Notes under the pieces: model-generated
The model's database searches: none
Told to the model about the DNA's origin: nothing
What the model saw: only the letters and a program-made list of their open reading frames with translations
Source: Ifrita kowaldi
Lineage: Eukaryota > Chordata > Aves > Passeriformes > Cinclosomatidae
Length of the DNA stretch: 64,000 nucleotides
Assembly: GCA_013398055.1 (NCBI GenBank)
Contig: VZRS01001723.1
Span: 248,001 to 312,000, forward strand
Direction: 5' to 3'
Shown: positions 50,295 through 64,000 of the stretch, piece after piece
Layout: every line of letters begins with the position of its first letter
How positions within the stretch are numbered: the stretch's first letter is position 1
Translations under genes and position numbers: made by a program

Positions 50295-53200
50295 GATTTG
50301 CGTTTTCAGTAAAAGCAGGAATATTCCTGAAAGCAATTTATCCCAGCAAACAAAGGGAAAATCCAACTGTTGCAACAGTGAGCAGCACTCCTGAAAGATG
50401 AAGCATGAGACTATTCTGCCCATGACGTACACTGAGACGAGCTATACAAGTGGTCTAAAGTGGATTTGACCCATGTATTGTCCATTTATAAAAGTAAGAT
50501 TATTGGCAATAAAAGCAAAAGCCTTTACAGAGAACAATAGAACCCTCTCTGTCAGAGATAGGTGCTTCTACCAAGCACTAAGGTGAAACAGCCTCCTTGT
50601 AATGACCTAAAGAATGCTGTCATCTGGCTCATTGGTTGTTCTGTTTATTTTGTCTTTCATCCTTCTGTTTTAATTAGCTCCTATTTTTCTTCTGCTGTAG
50701 TGATTTAGGTTACATGCCATGGAACATGCATTTGATTTCAATGCAGCATGGCATGCATGCAAATAATACTTGGGAAGATACTGTCTATTCAGAAGTTGTG
50801 GGTGTTTGATCCATTTTCTCATTTTAATCTGTTTGGAGTGAATAGATATATGTAAAACAATTAATAAAAAACCAGCAGATCCCTTATCCAATTGGAAAGG
50901 CAGATATATTTCAAAACCAGAAGCTAAAACTGAAGGACCTAAGTAATAATGACCCCTGCTCCTTTTGTTGTTACACATCTTTGAAGTGTCCTGCATTAAA
51001 TACTGTTTTTTGAGACAGGACTCAGTGATTGAGTTGTAGCAGCTTTGGTTTTGCATAGCTGTGTGTTATCAAGGTCTAAGGATGAGGTGCAGTTGTTAAA
51101 GGCTGGAAGGAAAACGATTGACTGAACAGCATTTGCCTCGGGATTTAAAACTGAAACTTCCAGGTTTATAACATGCTAAGTGCAGCATCTAACCTAGTCC
51201 CTTGCTTTAACTGGAGTAGCAGTGTGATAATATAAGCATTTTTCCTCACTCTTTCCCCAGACCTTAGTGTTTTTTAAACCACCCTTAGCATTCACCTCTT
51301 TGTTTGGGATTAATAGAAAAACACGGGGAGCTTGAACTGGGGTCAAGAGCAAAGCCTGCCAGCATCCATTTTCCTAATGGTCCTAACACTGAAAGAAGGA
51401 AAGTTGGTAAAACAACGTATTTAAAGCAGCTTTGAGTCTCTGTAGAGGAAAGCACTGGTTTCCATAGCATCACCAGAAACATCTCTCTGAATATGGACGA
51501 GGGTGTTTAGGCTCGGGGTTCATCTGGTTTGGCAGCGGGCATGGAGTTAAAGCACCTCAGTCCAGAATGCTTTTTCCATGGCCAGTGGGCAAACAAGAGC
51601 ACTTCCACAGCATGAAGGCTTTTCCTAATAGACTATTGAGGTCACTCAGTATGAGAAGGCTTCTCTTAAAAGACTGATTTTAGAGGTGAAAAGAAGTGGG
51701 CAGTTTTACAAGCATATAAACCAACTCAGATACACATATAATGCTACAGTGCCTTTGACTCCTGCTCTTTCCTCTTGGCAGCTTGGCTGCTGAACTCTTT
51801 TGCTTCATGGTTTTACAGGAAATATGCCCCATTTATTTCAGCTGGGCTGTAGTTTCACATTTAGTTGCAGCTTAATGGTTTCTGTCCTTGATGTTGCCCT
51901 GGTTCCTGCTCTCCACTCCATGCCACCCATTGTGCTGTGGTGGCATAGCATGCTGACCTGGATCAAGGGACTTTCCTGGCAGATTACAACCCATTATGTG
52001 GATCCCCAGCCTCACAAAGACAGACTCAAAACCGTCAGGAGATTTTAAAGTACTTTTAAGAAAAGGAAATCCACGTGAGCAGAGAGGGGGAGATGAGGAA
52101 TCTCTCTGCAATGGGAGGCACAGAGGAATTTTTTCCAGAGTTAGCTGGCAGGCTGAGGCAGAATCCTTCTTCCTCTAGAACTGGAATGCACAACTTTATG
52201 TTTTCATCATCTTTGACATTATTAGTTTGTATGACTAGTTCTGGGTCTTCTCTTTACACTTCCACTCATGTTCTGCAGAACTCTTGAGAATGGATTGAAA
52301 TATCTCTCAGTTTAAAATGACTTTTTCTCTATAAATCTCTGCTCAAAAACATGTTGTGGATGCTAGTTAATCTAACATTTCCTTCTGGCTAGCATGTTAT
52401 AATTTTAAAGTGCAGAGCACAGGAGGATGATTTTAAGATAACTCTGATTAAGGATATTTCTACGTGTCGCAGCTACCGTTAGAGAAGCACCAGGGCACAG
52501 CTTTGGAGTGTCATGGACTTTGTGTGTGTGTGCATGTCCAGCCAAGGGAGACTTTTTTAAAAATTATTTTTTTAGATATTTAGAATTTTCCAGGAAAATA
52601 AAAAGTAAGTAGCAATATTTATTCTGTGGCAGGTCTCTCTAGTCCTGCTACTATCACAGGCCTGAAGAGCTTCAGGGAAATGACCACTGTTGCTAACTTT
52701 GTCGCTTTCACATCACTTGTGGTAAAGGTCAGGCATAAGGCCCAGAATCTCATTTTCTGGGCCCCCTGAAGGAGCAGGTGGTGCTGAGCCCAGTTGCTGG
52801 CCCTTCTAGCAAGGGAGGAGGTGGCAGTTCACTGAACCACCTAAAGGGGAGGGAGGAAAAGGCAGGGGACATGTATATACATTAATATATATGGCATGCC
52901 TGCATGTGTACGTACAAATAATAAATTGGTCTCTCGCTGGGTGTTGCTCTGTGGCCTTTCATATAAAAGCAGCCATTTAATATTTTCCTCTCTAGAGAAC
53001 CTTACACTTGTTTTATTAGTATGTATTTTTTAATTTATCAAGTAAATATATAAATAACTGGAGCAGATATATTATTAATGCAGAACACTTGTGTAAGTCA
53101 CTGAAAGTCACAGATGTGTCATAAAAATAGATGGCAATCAATAGTCACAGGAAAATGTTATTTGTTTCTTGCAAAGCTGCAGCTATAAACTCCCCTTCCT

Positions 53201-56200
53201 TCCAGTAGGAGTGTTACTGCCAAAGCTCTGCATAGGTTGTTCAGAACAGACTGTATCATTCACAGTTTTAAAGAAATCAGCTTCAAAAAGCAGACTTTCA
53301 AGCAAATGCAGCACTGTCCTATATTGCAGAGTAGGGCTATTTAAAAACAAACCATGAAAAGCTGCCCAGACTCTGAACGGAAAGACATCTTTGCATGGAG
53401 ATGAATATTACCTCTCCTTAGTGTATGCATATTTTTGGCCACTGTTTCCATTGGTATTCTCATATAAATATAGGTAATGTAAGAGGGGGAGGGCATTTAC
53501 TGGAGGTTGCTTGTTGCTGTAAAGCTAGAATTTGTTAAAGCAGGCTTGCATGCTCAGAGGTGTGCACAGTACCTATGTTATTCTGTGACTGCATCATTTG
53601 ATAACTTGAATAACATTCAGACAGCCCATCTGTGTGAAGTTCTTCACTTTAATTTCAAAGAACAGGTATTTTAAAAATCCCTTTTTACAGAAAGGAGCCA
53701 GTGCTACACCACTGCACCTATTTCCTTTCTGTGCTTGTGGGCCCATCTGCAGATTTGTCCATCTTTGTGATTGTTCCATTTTCCTCAGTCCCTTTGATAG
53801 GTCTCCTATAAAATGCATTACCTAAAGATGTTTTTTGAGCATTTTGGTGTGGCTCAGTTTCGATGGCTTTGATTTTTCTGAAATGATTTCATTGTTTGGT
53901 GTCAGTGTGTCTGACACTCACTGAGTTTTTTGTAAAGAAGAGGGAGCCTGGGTTTCTGGTGTGTGCCCATGGAAAATAGGTGTGCAGGAGACCCCATGGA
54001 GAATCTGCAGGCACTGCAGATGGGGTGCTGAGTTGGGGTGCTGATTTGGCCACACTCCAGCCATCTCTGCTCCTCTGCCAGGTCTACCAGGTGAAATACA
54101 AATTGTCCACTTCCCAGTGCCCTGTGTAAATTATTCCAAGGGTGGGATTATACAGCCTTTCTTAAGCATGGCTGGGCAGGACCTGTCTTTACAGTTTGAC
54201 CCAGCGTAATTTTCTGCCAAACAAGAAGTGTTGGCATGTAGCTGCCACCTTCTTTTCATAGGTATACAGTTCCTGTGACTTACGAATCATGATGTATGAA
54301 AATGAAAAAAACCCTGTTGTGATGTGCTTTTGGCATCTTATTTCTTTTCACGCATTTCTTATTACATTTTGACAGGTGTCTGACACAAGAAACTGTCACT
54401 ACTGTGATTTAACCTTGGTGTACCACCACGTCCAATTTCAGTGCCTAGGACTGTGAAACAATAGAACTCATCTGAGCTGTTGAAACTTCAATAAAATTGC
54501 ATTTAATTTTATGTTTTTAGAGATGCTCTGTTTGTAGCAGATTTTTTTTTTTTTATCCTGGTTCTCAGGATAGAAGCCAAATTTGTACACATTTTCATGA
54601 TTTTTAGGTTATCTTTTCTGGGAATTTTTCTCAAAGAAGTCAGCTCAGACCAGCCTGATGTCTTGCAAAGAACTCAGTAAAATAGAGACAGTTGTTTGCT
54701 ACTTCCATATATGATGGTAATTTGACTCATTATAAGTATCTAAGCTGTTTATACCAAAACAGTGTTATGTGGATAAATGTGTAATAACTCAAACAGGTAT
54801 TTTTTTAGATCATTTATTCCCTCAGAAACCTGCAGTGAGTCAACCCCAGTCGACTTGGGTGCAGCAATTTTGTTTAATTTTCCAATTCCCAGAATTTTTG
54901 GTGAACAGAAAAATGCATCTTGGTCTGTTTGTGACACGCTGGGGGCCATGGCAGTACCTCCTGCTGGTCTGCCCTGTCTTGTGGCACTGCCAGAGCTGTT
55001 CCCCTGTGCGGCATCAGAGGTGATGTCTCTGAGGTGCTGCAGACAGGGGCACCCAACAGCCACAAACCTGGGATCCCGAGGCCTTTCTGCAGCAGAATCC
55101 TGGTGTCGTGAGACTGAGTTCAGACCCAGCAAGTGGCTGGCCCAGTTTCCAGCCTGGCTTCCAGCATTATTTCCTGCAGAGCGAGAGGCCCTTGGTGCTG
55201 ACGGAGGAGCACCTAATACAAGTCATTAGTGATCCTGGCAGTGTGATTCCTGCCGAGCGAGAGTCTGGCACTTCAAACGTGTGTTGCCCTGTGTCAGCCC
55301 TAAAGTATCAAAGATGACGTTGTTGTCACCCAGCAGTGCTGGTAGGTGCTGTAGAACAGGCTGTCATCTGGGCTTCATTGATCACACTAAGCAGTTTCTT
55401 TACTTTCTATTACTCATGGATGTCAGGAGGAGAAAGAGAACACTAGAGAGGTATTATACGTAGTGGCACTTCAAAGGTGATTACTCTTTCTTCCTATCAA
55501 TCATGCTGAGGAAATTCTCCTAGTGCACTTAATAATCCTATTTTCCTTTGAAGAAAAGAAAAAGTCTTGATTCGAAGCTAGCCATAGAATTAACAGTGTC
55601 ACTACACATTTTTGAACTCATTAGAGTGTACTTAGTATGCCTGAGATGTAATGGATTTGAAAAGCAATTTCTCCAACGATGGCTTCAAGTGGATAACAAT
55701 TTTTTCCCAAAACAAATTGTGAATCAACTCATCATAATTTTTTTTTCCTAGATTTTCGTGTACAAATGTTCCACAGTTGTTTAGTTGTGTGATTCATAAG
55801 GGGTTAAAATTAATTTACAGAAATAATATAAGGACACAATATAGCAAATAACATACATAGCATACATTTTGATTGAATGCAAATTCTTCTATATGATTTC
55901 CTAGCCTGTTGTGATGGTTCAATTTTCCATTGCTCAAATCATGGTACCTGCACACTTAGATTAAACTCAAGATTCACGAACAACCAATCTATACAGAATG
56001 TTTTGTTTACTTTAGAATCAATAGATTTGATAAGTGTGGGGTGGAGCAAGATTTGAATCTTAATAAAGATAAGGGATTTTTTGTCAGCCCTTTCTAATAG
56101 GTTATGCCTATTTTCCTGGCGCTTTGCAGGGAAACTGTTCATTGAGAAAATGACACTGACTGGTCTGCAGTTGGGGCATTGGGGTGATGCATGTGGTGCA

Positions 56201-58070
56201 GATTGAAAAAACTTTGCAAAGGACTAATGGTTCACATCTGATGGCTCTTGTCTTACAACAAATCTCAGCAGAGACTGCTGGGTTTGCTGCAAAAAGTGGG
56301 ATGCCTCCAGTAGGCCTTTTCAGTCTAATCTTCCAGCTTTTCTCCAGTCTCTACTTCCTTTATTTTACAATCCTTTCCCAATTTATCTTACAAGTCTCAG
56401 AAAGCATGAGCCCCTTGAGCTTTGTAGGGACCACTAATGACCGTGTAAGTGAGCCCATTTGATTTCCCCTTGGGCTTGATTATGTACCTGACAGAGCAGA
56501 AGCTTCCCAAGGGGTCAAAGAGTCTGAGGGGAGAAAAAATTCAGACAAAGCAAGTGAACTTCAAAAAAATCCCCCTGCTTCATCCCCCAGGCAACACATG
56601 TGAGTCCAGCAGTGTTTTGAGTTGGAAAAGGAATGGCTTACTTTGAGAGACTTCATTTGTTGTTAGTTCCTCTCCAGACTCAGCGTGGTTTGGACACTGC
56701 AGTCAGGATCTTTTACTAAGAACATTTGCTGTTCTGTCTGAGTGCAGCTGCTGGGAAACATTTTCTTTTTATTCATGCATTAGTAAATTGATGGAAAATA
56801 CAGCTGACTGCCCTGTGGTATGACCAAGATCACCAAGATAGGTTTCCTGGGATACCTGATCTGTCATAAACCTCTACCTGATTTACATAGTTAATTTTGT
56901 CTGTAGAGAGGTGTCACCCACCTGGTCCTTCATTTCCAAAGCCTTCTGATCACTCACCCTTGTCAGCAGGGCACATATATATGTGTGTAACTGACAACTA
57001 AGGATGCTGAGACACAGATGAGATAGTTTTCCCAGTGCCACAGTAAGGAATCAGGCTGAGAATAGCGCTAAGTGTCCATCCCCTACTCACTGCTAAAGAC
57101 CTAAACAAAGGACGATGTTTGGAGGGAAATCATTTGAACCAGCATTCTTGACAGCTTTTGGTTACAACATGTTGAAATGTTATAACACGAGCACATCACA
57201 CCAGTTGGGCAGAAGTGTGAGTGTGAGATCTGCAGAAGGCTGCAAACGTTCTCAGTGTATCACAATTACAGCCATCGCAGCTCCCAACAACACTGTGAAA
57301 ACACAGAGTTGTGTAACCTGCAAGTTCTCACATCTTCCCTGTGCTGGGGTAGATTTTGGGAAAAACAGGACAGCACAGGATAAATCAAAGGGATTTGGAT
57401 TGTTTTTCTCCTTGATGAGGTTCTGTTTTTGCTTTGGTCAGCTCATGACAGTCGGAAGTGAGACTCAAACCCTGCATTTGATGCAATGGTGAAATGCCCT
57501 AATCACTCTCCAATGAATTGAATTTCTAAAATCCATTGTTTTTCAAACTGGTTTGGCTGCCTGTAATTGCTGGGAGCAGCTGTTCCTCCAGGGCTGGGGA
57601 CGAGAACCTGCACCCAGTGATTAGTGGCTTCAGCAGCAAAGACTCATTCTCTGTCCCTGAGAGCTCTGCCAGCGGTGGTTAATGTCAATGCTTTGTGATC
57701 CTTTTGAAATCTTGTGCCTCTCTCTGGGGAAAACCATTGTTTTTCCATGGTTTGATAAACACTGAATGAATCTGTTTGGGCTCTGTTAACAAGTAGTTGG
57801 CACTGAAGGTGCATGGGGTTCAGCAGAGAGATTATTCTGCCAATCTGCAGCAGATCAGTGCTCCCACAGCTGCCTCTGCAGGAAGCGGAGGAAGATGCCG
57901 AAGATCTCAGACTTCATTGGTTTCTGTTATTGGCATAGCCTGTACTAGCAGCTCCCTCTGTTACTCAGGGTGGTCTTTTCTAATGTCGTGAGTGTTAGGG
58001 AAGAAAGTATCAGACCCTTGGCATTATACGTATGTCTAGAGGACCATTCAAACAGGGGGACTTTTAACAG

Positions 58071-58096
58071 GTTGGTTGGTTTGTTTGTTTGTTTGT
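58071..58096. repeat. TTGG/TTTG microsatellite
   Basis: GGTT units pass into four TTTG units. Confidence 0.85.
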
Positions 58097-60488
58097 AGTG
58101 ACTTTCAAGAATGTTATAAGCTTAAATCTTACATACAATCTTTAAACTTCTCTTAGAGACACATGAGGATATTAACCAGGGATACGTAAGACCAAGGTAG
58201 GTAAAACTACTTGCCTGAAGAAAATGCAATTCTGATAGTCAGGCTAATAAACACTTCATCTTGTCCTTGGACAATTGGTGAAATACTTGATGGTCAGGGA
58301 GGCCACAGATGGCACCTTGCTACTGCAGTCATCCAGAGATACCTGACAATGAGGTGTAAAATAGTAAATGAATACCTGTGTGAGCTGTCCTTCACAGCCA
58401 GGGTTGGGTTGGAGTCACTGTCTAAATATGTAAGACCTGTCTCTTGATTCAGGTGGAATTTCAGATAATGATTATTGCTAATTGCAGGCTAATAGGCTAG
58501 TGGGGGAAAATGCTATTTAAAGTATAGAGTGACTTATACTGCTTACAATAATGGGGAACATGACTGATTAGAATTATGTATTTTGCTTTCACTGTGTTAC
58601 ACTTTGATATCTTTGGAACAGACATACATCTATTTTCTCCTATGCCAGTGCTGAATACACTGCTGACTTTTTACTCTCTCTCAGCAAAAGATGAGACATC
58701 CTCTAAAAGAAAGCACTTAATTATGGGCCTTATTATAAGGTTTTCTGGTTTTATCTTTTGGGTTTTTTTCCCCTAGTAAAATAACAGAGATGACAATTGG
58801 TTTGTGACAACTGTTTCCATAATAGTTATAGTTGCTAAATGAATGCTTTCCCTGGAGCTGAGACTATAGTAGTTTCTGGTTTAGGGTTGATGAGGAATTG
58901 CATTTCAAAAATATCAGAAAAGCATTTTTTTTCCTAGATTTTGCTTTTGAGAATTAACCCAGATTGTATTATCAACATAATATATCATTAAAATAATGAC
59001 ACTAAATGATAATTTACAATGTTCAGTACACACTGAAGTGGAAAAATATAATTAGCACATCTCTGTTGCAACTCTTTATTAGTTGGTTTAACACCAGTGT
59101 AGATTCTGGCAAGGACCCCAAATCGCAGACTCTGTCACTGCAGTCCTGCTGCCAATAGGTGGTTGCAGCCCTTAGATGAGAATTACCAAGTTTTCTGTGC
59201 CACTTGCTTTTCTCACCCCATAATCAGGGGTTATATTTTACTATGACTCCTTGGTGGCTAGAAAATGTTGCAGGATTCAGGGGGAGCCATAGAAATGAGT
59301 TATAAACTGCAGTGGGAGCAATCTTCAGCTTTTTTCCATGCCTTTTCCCTTTTTCTTTCTTGTCTTTTCACCCTTGAACTACTACTCCTTTAAAAGAGAC
59401 AGCAAAATGAGAGGGTGGGACAAGAAAATATTGACAGATGGCAGGAGAGAAATAGATGGGGGGGAATGCAGAATGAATGGACAGAAAGGTTCTGGGCAGA
59501 TAGAAGAAGAATGGAAGCATAGAGAAGGAGACAGGATGATGTTTTCAGAAATGCAATGAAATAAAGCCTTCTGCCCCCATTGGCCTCATGGTGCCCCTGA
59601 GATGCCAGCTTTGTGTTTTTATTTTGCAAAACTTTTTTGTGTGATGGGATTCACAAGCACGGGTCTGACCCAAGGCATACAGGAAGCAGCGGATTTACCA
59701 ATGAGCTCAGTTGGACCAGCGCTTGCCTGGTCCTGGTAGATAAAACCCCTACATTTTAAAAGACACCATCACCTTGTAACTTGCATTTGTGCACAAAGGT
59801 GACATTCTGCACTAGCATCCATAACAGCTTGCTACAAAAACACAAGGAAATTACTTGTAAAAATGTAGTTTTCTCCTTTATCTCATGCAGTTGACATTAT
59901 GCTGTGAGGTACTTAAACACAATTCCTGGACTTAAAATTAACTAGAGGCATAAATCAGTAGAGTTGCTGAGAAGGTAGCCAGCATCTGGAGTCTAGCAGA
60001 CTGTTTCCTCAGGGAGGAGAAGCTGATGAGCCAGACTGGGTCTCTTTGCAGCCATCAAGTTTATTCATGAAGAAAGCACCCTGTGACCCATTTCTCCAGA
60101 CACATTAGACAGGCGATAACAAGACTACTTCTCTGTGAAGCCAAGCCTTTCTTGATTAGGGCTTTAGTCAAAAGCTCTGCTTCTGGTCTCACAGGGCAAA
60201 TTTTCCAGTTCTGTTCTTAATGCATAACTTTTGGGATGTTTCTCTCTGTTAGCACTTAAAAGGTTTAAGGTGTTCCTGTTCTTTCTGCTTTCTACATGCG
60301 TGCATGTCTTGACAGTATTATCTAGCAAAACATTCCTGTCCATATAGGCTGATTCCTAGCTTTCCCCAAGGTTTCCATTTGGGTGGATGAATCACTACTG
60401 CTTCAATTATTCTACTTTATAACTGCTTCCTACATTTAGTCCAAGTGAAATGGGGCTACTGAATGCCTTTGCTTCAAGTCTCACCCAT

Positions 60489-60732
60489 AATCACAGAATC
60501 ACAGGAAAAACTAGGTTGGAAAAGACCTTTGAGATCATCAAGCCCTATGACCTAACACCTCCTCATCAACTGAACCTTGGCACTGAGTGCCATGTCGAGT
60601 CTTCCTTTAAACACGTCCAGGGACAGTGACTCCACCACCCCTCTGGGCAAACGATTCCAGTGCCCAATCACTCTTTCAGTGAAGAATTTTTTCCTGATGT
60701 TTAACCTAAACTTCCCCTGGTGCAGCTTAAGA
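60489..60732 (-). mobile_element. CR1 LINE 3' end, second subfamily
   Basis: TAATCACAGAATCACAGG carries two terminal octamers. The antisense CR1 3' sequence follows, with the GTGACTCCACCACCCCTCTG, GAATTTTTTCCTGATGTTTA and ACCTAAACTTCCCCTGGTGC segments. The GTGACTCCACCACC and CCCCTGGTGCAGCTT words differ from the 35.3 kb copy and match a distinct avian CR1 subfamily. It is truncated after about 245 bases. Confidence 0.9.
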
Positions 60733-63700
60733 CTATAATAGTGGCTTGTTCACTCAGTTCCTAAGTTTCTTTTGTAGGGCAGGCATTTCCTTTCTACCAA
60801 AACACCAAACAAGAAGCAGGAAATCCATTAAAATAAAAAGGGATGCAAAAATTGTAATTTCAGAGTGTGTTATCTGAAAAGAATCCTCCAAATGGCTCTG
60901 CTTTTGTAATGAATTTAGGAAAAACAGAGCCATTAGGAGGATACACTGTTTGGTTGGACATTATTTTTGCCACTGAGAAGCCTATGTCATTGTAGCATGG
61001 GGTTTGGGATATATGTCTGTGTTGGTGCAGATACTGCTCATCTGTACCTTGCTTTTCCTTGATGCACCTTTGAACTAGTCCAAAACTCCAGGTTTGGTAA
61101 CACCTATGCTGCCACCTTTTATACATTTTCAGACAATGTAGAAGGAGATGAGACAAAGCACCAAAACCGGCTGGTCCTGTAGTTACATGGAGGTGTCAGA
61201 CCTGGATTGTGCCTCTGTTAAACATTTCACTGCAGCAATTCAATCCTGGTGTTCCCACATCCTCTTGCTGGTTTCCAGTACTTCCTGAAAATCATTGAGC
61301 TGGAAATTTGTTCCCTCCATGTTACTGGTGTTGAAAGAATAGCACAGACAGGAGGTGTATTTCAGCCATGGTCGGGCATTTCTGATTTGGCTGAGGTTCC
61401 TTTCATGGCTCATTAGGACAGCACAGGAAAGGAAGGATCCTAAACCCAAGCATAGACACTTATATTCAAATCAATACTGGTTCTTCAGGCTCACAGTAAA
61501 TATGTGTTTCCTAATAAGATGACCCTGAACCTTCAGAAATGAACTGGAATTGTACAGCCTCATTTTCTCTGTATAATAATGGACCAGAAACCCTAATATA
61601 TTACTCAGATCTCTTTCTGTATCATGATCACATTAGATGATCTTTCTTATTTCCCCTTTTGCATTGCAAAAAACTAATTTGAAATATAATTATGTTGCTG
61701 CCGAAGATCAGCGTGGCTGTTGAGCTGCAGAGTGCTCACCATTTGCTAGGTGACATTGTGTGATATTGTCCCCTCATCTATCACGGTCCCTTCCTCTCTC
61801 ATCCCTGCACAGTTCCAGCTAATATCCCAGCTTCTGTCTGGTGAGTGTGCATGGATAATGATAGTTGTGGGCTTATGCTTGTATGTTTTTGTTTTGTTTG
61901 TTTTCATCCCAGGTCAGCAATGATTGCACAATGCTACCTTAATACAGGAAGAAACACAAAGGTTTGTAATCAACCCATGGTTTTATCAGCACAGAAATTG
62001 GAGTTGTTGTATTCTACAATGCTTTTAATATTTTTTAGGAAGGATTTTTTACAAAGGTCACTTGAAAATGAAAGCTGATTTTTCTTTTCCTTTTTTAAAA
62101 AACCCTACTGTTAGCATTGGCAGAGGGAGAGTGTTTTAATGAGAATGGTTCAGTGAGGGTGCCTGCTTTTCTGCAGTGTATTGCCTGAGGATTTGATCCC
62201 ATTTCGATCTGTGAGAGCATCACTTACTTGTCATGCTAAAAAATAGAGTTTTTTTGTTTTAAGAGTGCAACTTTCTGACACCTGTCTATCCTTTGCTGTT
62301 TCCTTTTCTTACTTTGTTACATGTAAGCTTTGATATTTCAGGCTTTTTTTGTTGTTGTTTTTTTCTGAATGAGCTTGCATGAGGAGCGCTTGCAGTGCTG
62401 TTTCTGAGGTGCACAAAAAAGCAGCTGGATGGTGGTGAATGTGGAGCATCGGAGCAGGGAAAAGTGGTCTGTGAATCTGGGGGTTTCACATCCTGGAATA
62501 TATTAACATATGGAGGTGTCCAGTTTTCAGGGTTTCTTGAGGAAAACAGGATGCATTTTCACTTGAAATATTACTTGTTGTGTGACCATGCTTCTGTTTG
62601 AAGAGATTCTTTCTGGATGATTCTTAGAAGTAATTGGCACTGGGTTTAGGATCTTTAAATAAAGACAACTCTTTCTTCTCCTCCTTGGGAGATGAAAGCT
62701 TTGCTGAAAGCTATGTCTTTGAAAATGAGTTTCTGCTGTTGATGGGTCACTTGATGTGGTTATCCTAAGAACCAGCCAACCCTCTTCTACAGACTGAAAT
62801 GATACCTTTTTGAAGTTGGGAAAACATGTCAATATGCGTACTAAATCTTTCAGTTGGAAGAAAACAGTCTGTTACTTTCAGCCTTTGTGGGTCTCTGTGG
62901 GGAAAAAAACCCAGAAGACCAAAATCCTAGATAAAATCATGGGGAAGTCTCAGGAGTGTCAGTCTGTAGTTTATCCTCTGTACTTGGCATAACATTATTG
63001 GCTGTCTTGGCAGCTCTGTGTGCACAACGTGCCCAGTGATGAGACCAATTGGACCTTATTGCAGCAAATGTCTAGTTTATAGCCCGTGACTCTAATGTTC
63101 GATGGAAAATGGAACATCTTTCCTTTGAGTTCTGCTCCGTAGTGTCTGCTGTTATGTAGAACTCATGCACTCCCCAACTTGCTATAGGAACTGTTTGCTA
63201 GGGCTTTTTCAAATCTTACAGCTTCCCCATCATGATGACTGCAACATGTGCCAGAATTGCATAAAAACATTCCAAAGAGACTTCAGGTGTTGTTTAATCT
63301 GTTCTCTGTCCCAGGACATGTCACCTATGCCTTTATCACCAGTGCAAGATCCCACAGTCTCTTTGGAAACATGTGCCCTTGAGTCCTACTTGGTATCCCT
63401 CAAAAGAAACATTTTCTTTTCTCTGGTGGTTCCTTTGTGCTACAGTTTAAGTTCATGATGTTTTCTGGCCAGACACACCGAGAACAGTGTCTCCTCTTTG
63501 CAACAGATCTATAGATATCTCAAGATTGTTATGTTCACGTATTTCCTTCCTTAGGTTCCTGTAGCCCGTTACCAGTGATGTCATTTAAGATTTTTATCTA
63601 AAGCCTTCAGCACCCTCCCTAGGCAGAAGAAATTTTCAAGAGCTCAGTGGTCACTGATGTGTGACTGCTCGTTGTAAATGAACATCATCAATATAGGTGT

Positions 63701-64000
63701 TGTACAGGCTGACCAAAACCTTATAAACAGAAGAAGTAAAATTCCTCTGTTCTCAACTTTATTCTATCCTTCCTATTACAGGTTTAAATGCTCACATCTT
63801 CTAGATATTCTTTCGTATAGCATGAAAGGAATAGCTGCCCTCATTGTGATTTCTTTGCCAAGATATGCAAGATCTCTTTAATTTTGCAATAAATTCTCTC
63901 CAAGCTCATTATGTCCTCCTGTGGACACCTGATATGTGTTGGTTGCTTCAGCTGTGCCAGGATCCTTTGCCTGCATTAGCAGACATTGAGTTGAGAGCCA
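60733..64000. other. Unique AT-rich non-coding DNA
   Basis: No gene or transposon is recognised up to the window end. Open frames are short and overlap on both strands. Confidence 0.55.

Larger units (their letters stand above)
48506..60488. other. Unique non-coding DNA
   Basis: No exon, RNA gene or transposon is supported in about 12 kb. Simple sequence includes A15 at 50280-50294, T13 at 54542-54554, a TG run near 52520, and TTGG/TTTG units at 58071-58096. Mildly GC-richer segments occur at 49700-49900 and 54940-55300, and a purine-rich one at 59390-59550, none with a recognisable product. Confidence 0.55.

Noticed and set aside
53580..53592. TTCTGTGACTG resembling a plus-strand CR1 tail
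   Set aside because: One imperfect octamer only, with no CR1 sequence to its left.
57115..57492. 125-codon plus-strand open frame
   Set aside because: No domain or family resemblance was seen. Its length is ordinary for chance in this much sequence.

Overview
The window looks like a piece of a bird nuclear genome, most likely a songbird or another neoavian. The evidence is the mobile-element content. Several short CR1 LINE tails carry the avian-type terminal octamer repeat (ATTCTGTG on the element strand, seen here as CACAGAAT). One solo LTR closely resembles a common avian ERVL-class LTR. Repeat density is otherwise low, the DNA is AT-rich, and CpG is sparse. The species cannot be named from this sequence.

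I found no protein-coding exon that I can defend. Open frames are short, overlap on both strands, often begin at non-ATG codons, are rich in Cys, Phe, Leu and Ser, and match no family I recognise. The longest (24292-24867, 191 codons) begins at TTG, has no early in-frame Met, and is about what chance gives in 64 kb. I saw no tRNA, rRNA or CRISPR. The window is best read as a gene desert or the inside of a very long intron.

Layout. 1-18340: mostly unique AT-rich DNA with simple repeats (a T/G tract at 5060-5230, AAC/AAT at 7213-7257) and a pyrimidine-rich block at 14570-14900 that ends in a good-looking splice acceptor. 18340-18530: a damaged poly-T locus containing one N. 23309-26536: a cluster of three LTR-like sequences (one cut by a 6-N gap, one with a CCAAT-rich promoter-like U3, one solo LTR with a possible 5-bp target duplication). 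30208-36231: a CR1 tail, a purine-rich block, a GC-enriched block, a possible G-quadruplex, and a CR1 fragment inside an exact 470-bp tandem duplication joined at a single N. 36232-64000: mostly unique AT-rich DNA with three more CR1 fragments, two adjacent perfect hairpins near 37.85 kb, and scattered microsatellites.

The most useful observations concern assembly quality. The 470-bp duplication and the doubled poly-T locus both sit at single Ns and look like contig ends that overlap but were not merged. No previously undescribed biological system is evident. Candidate regulatory or structured segments are listed with low confidence.
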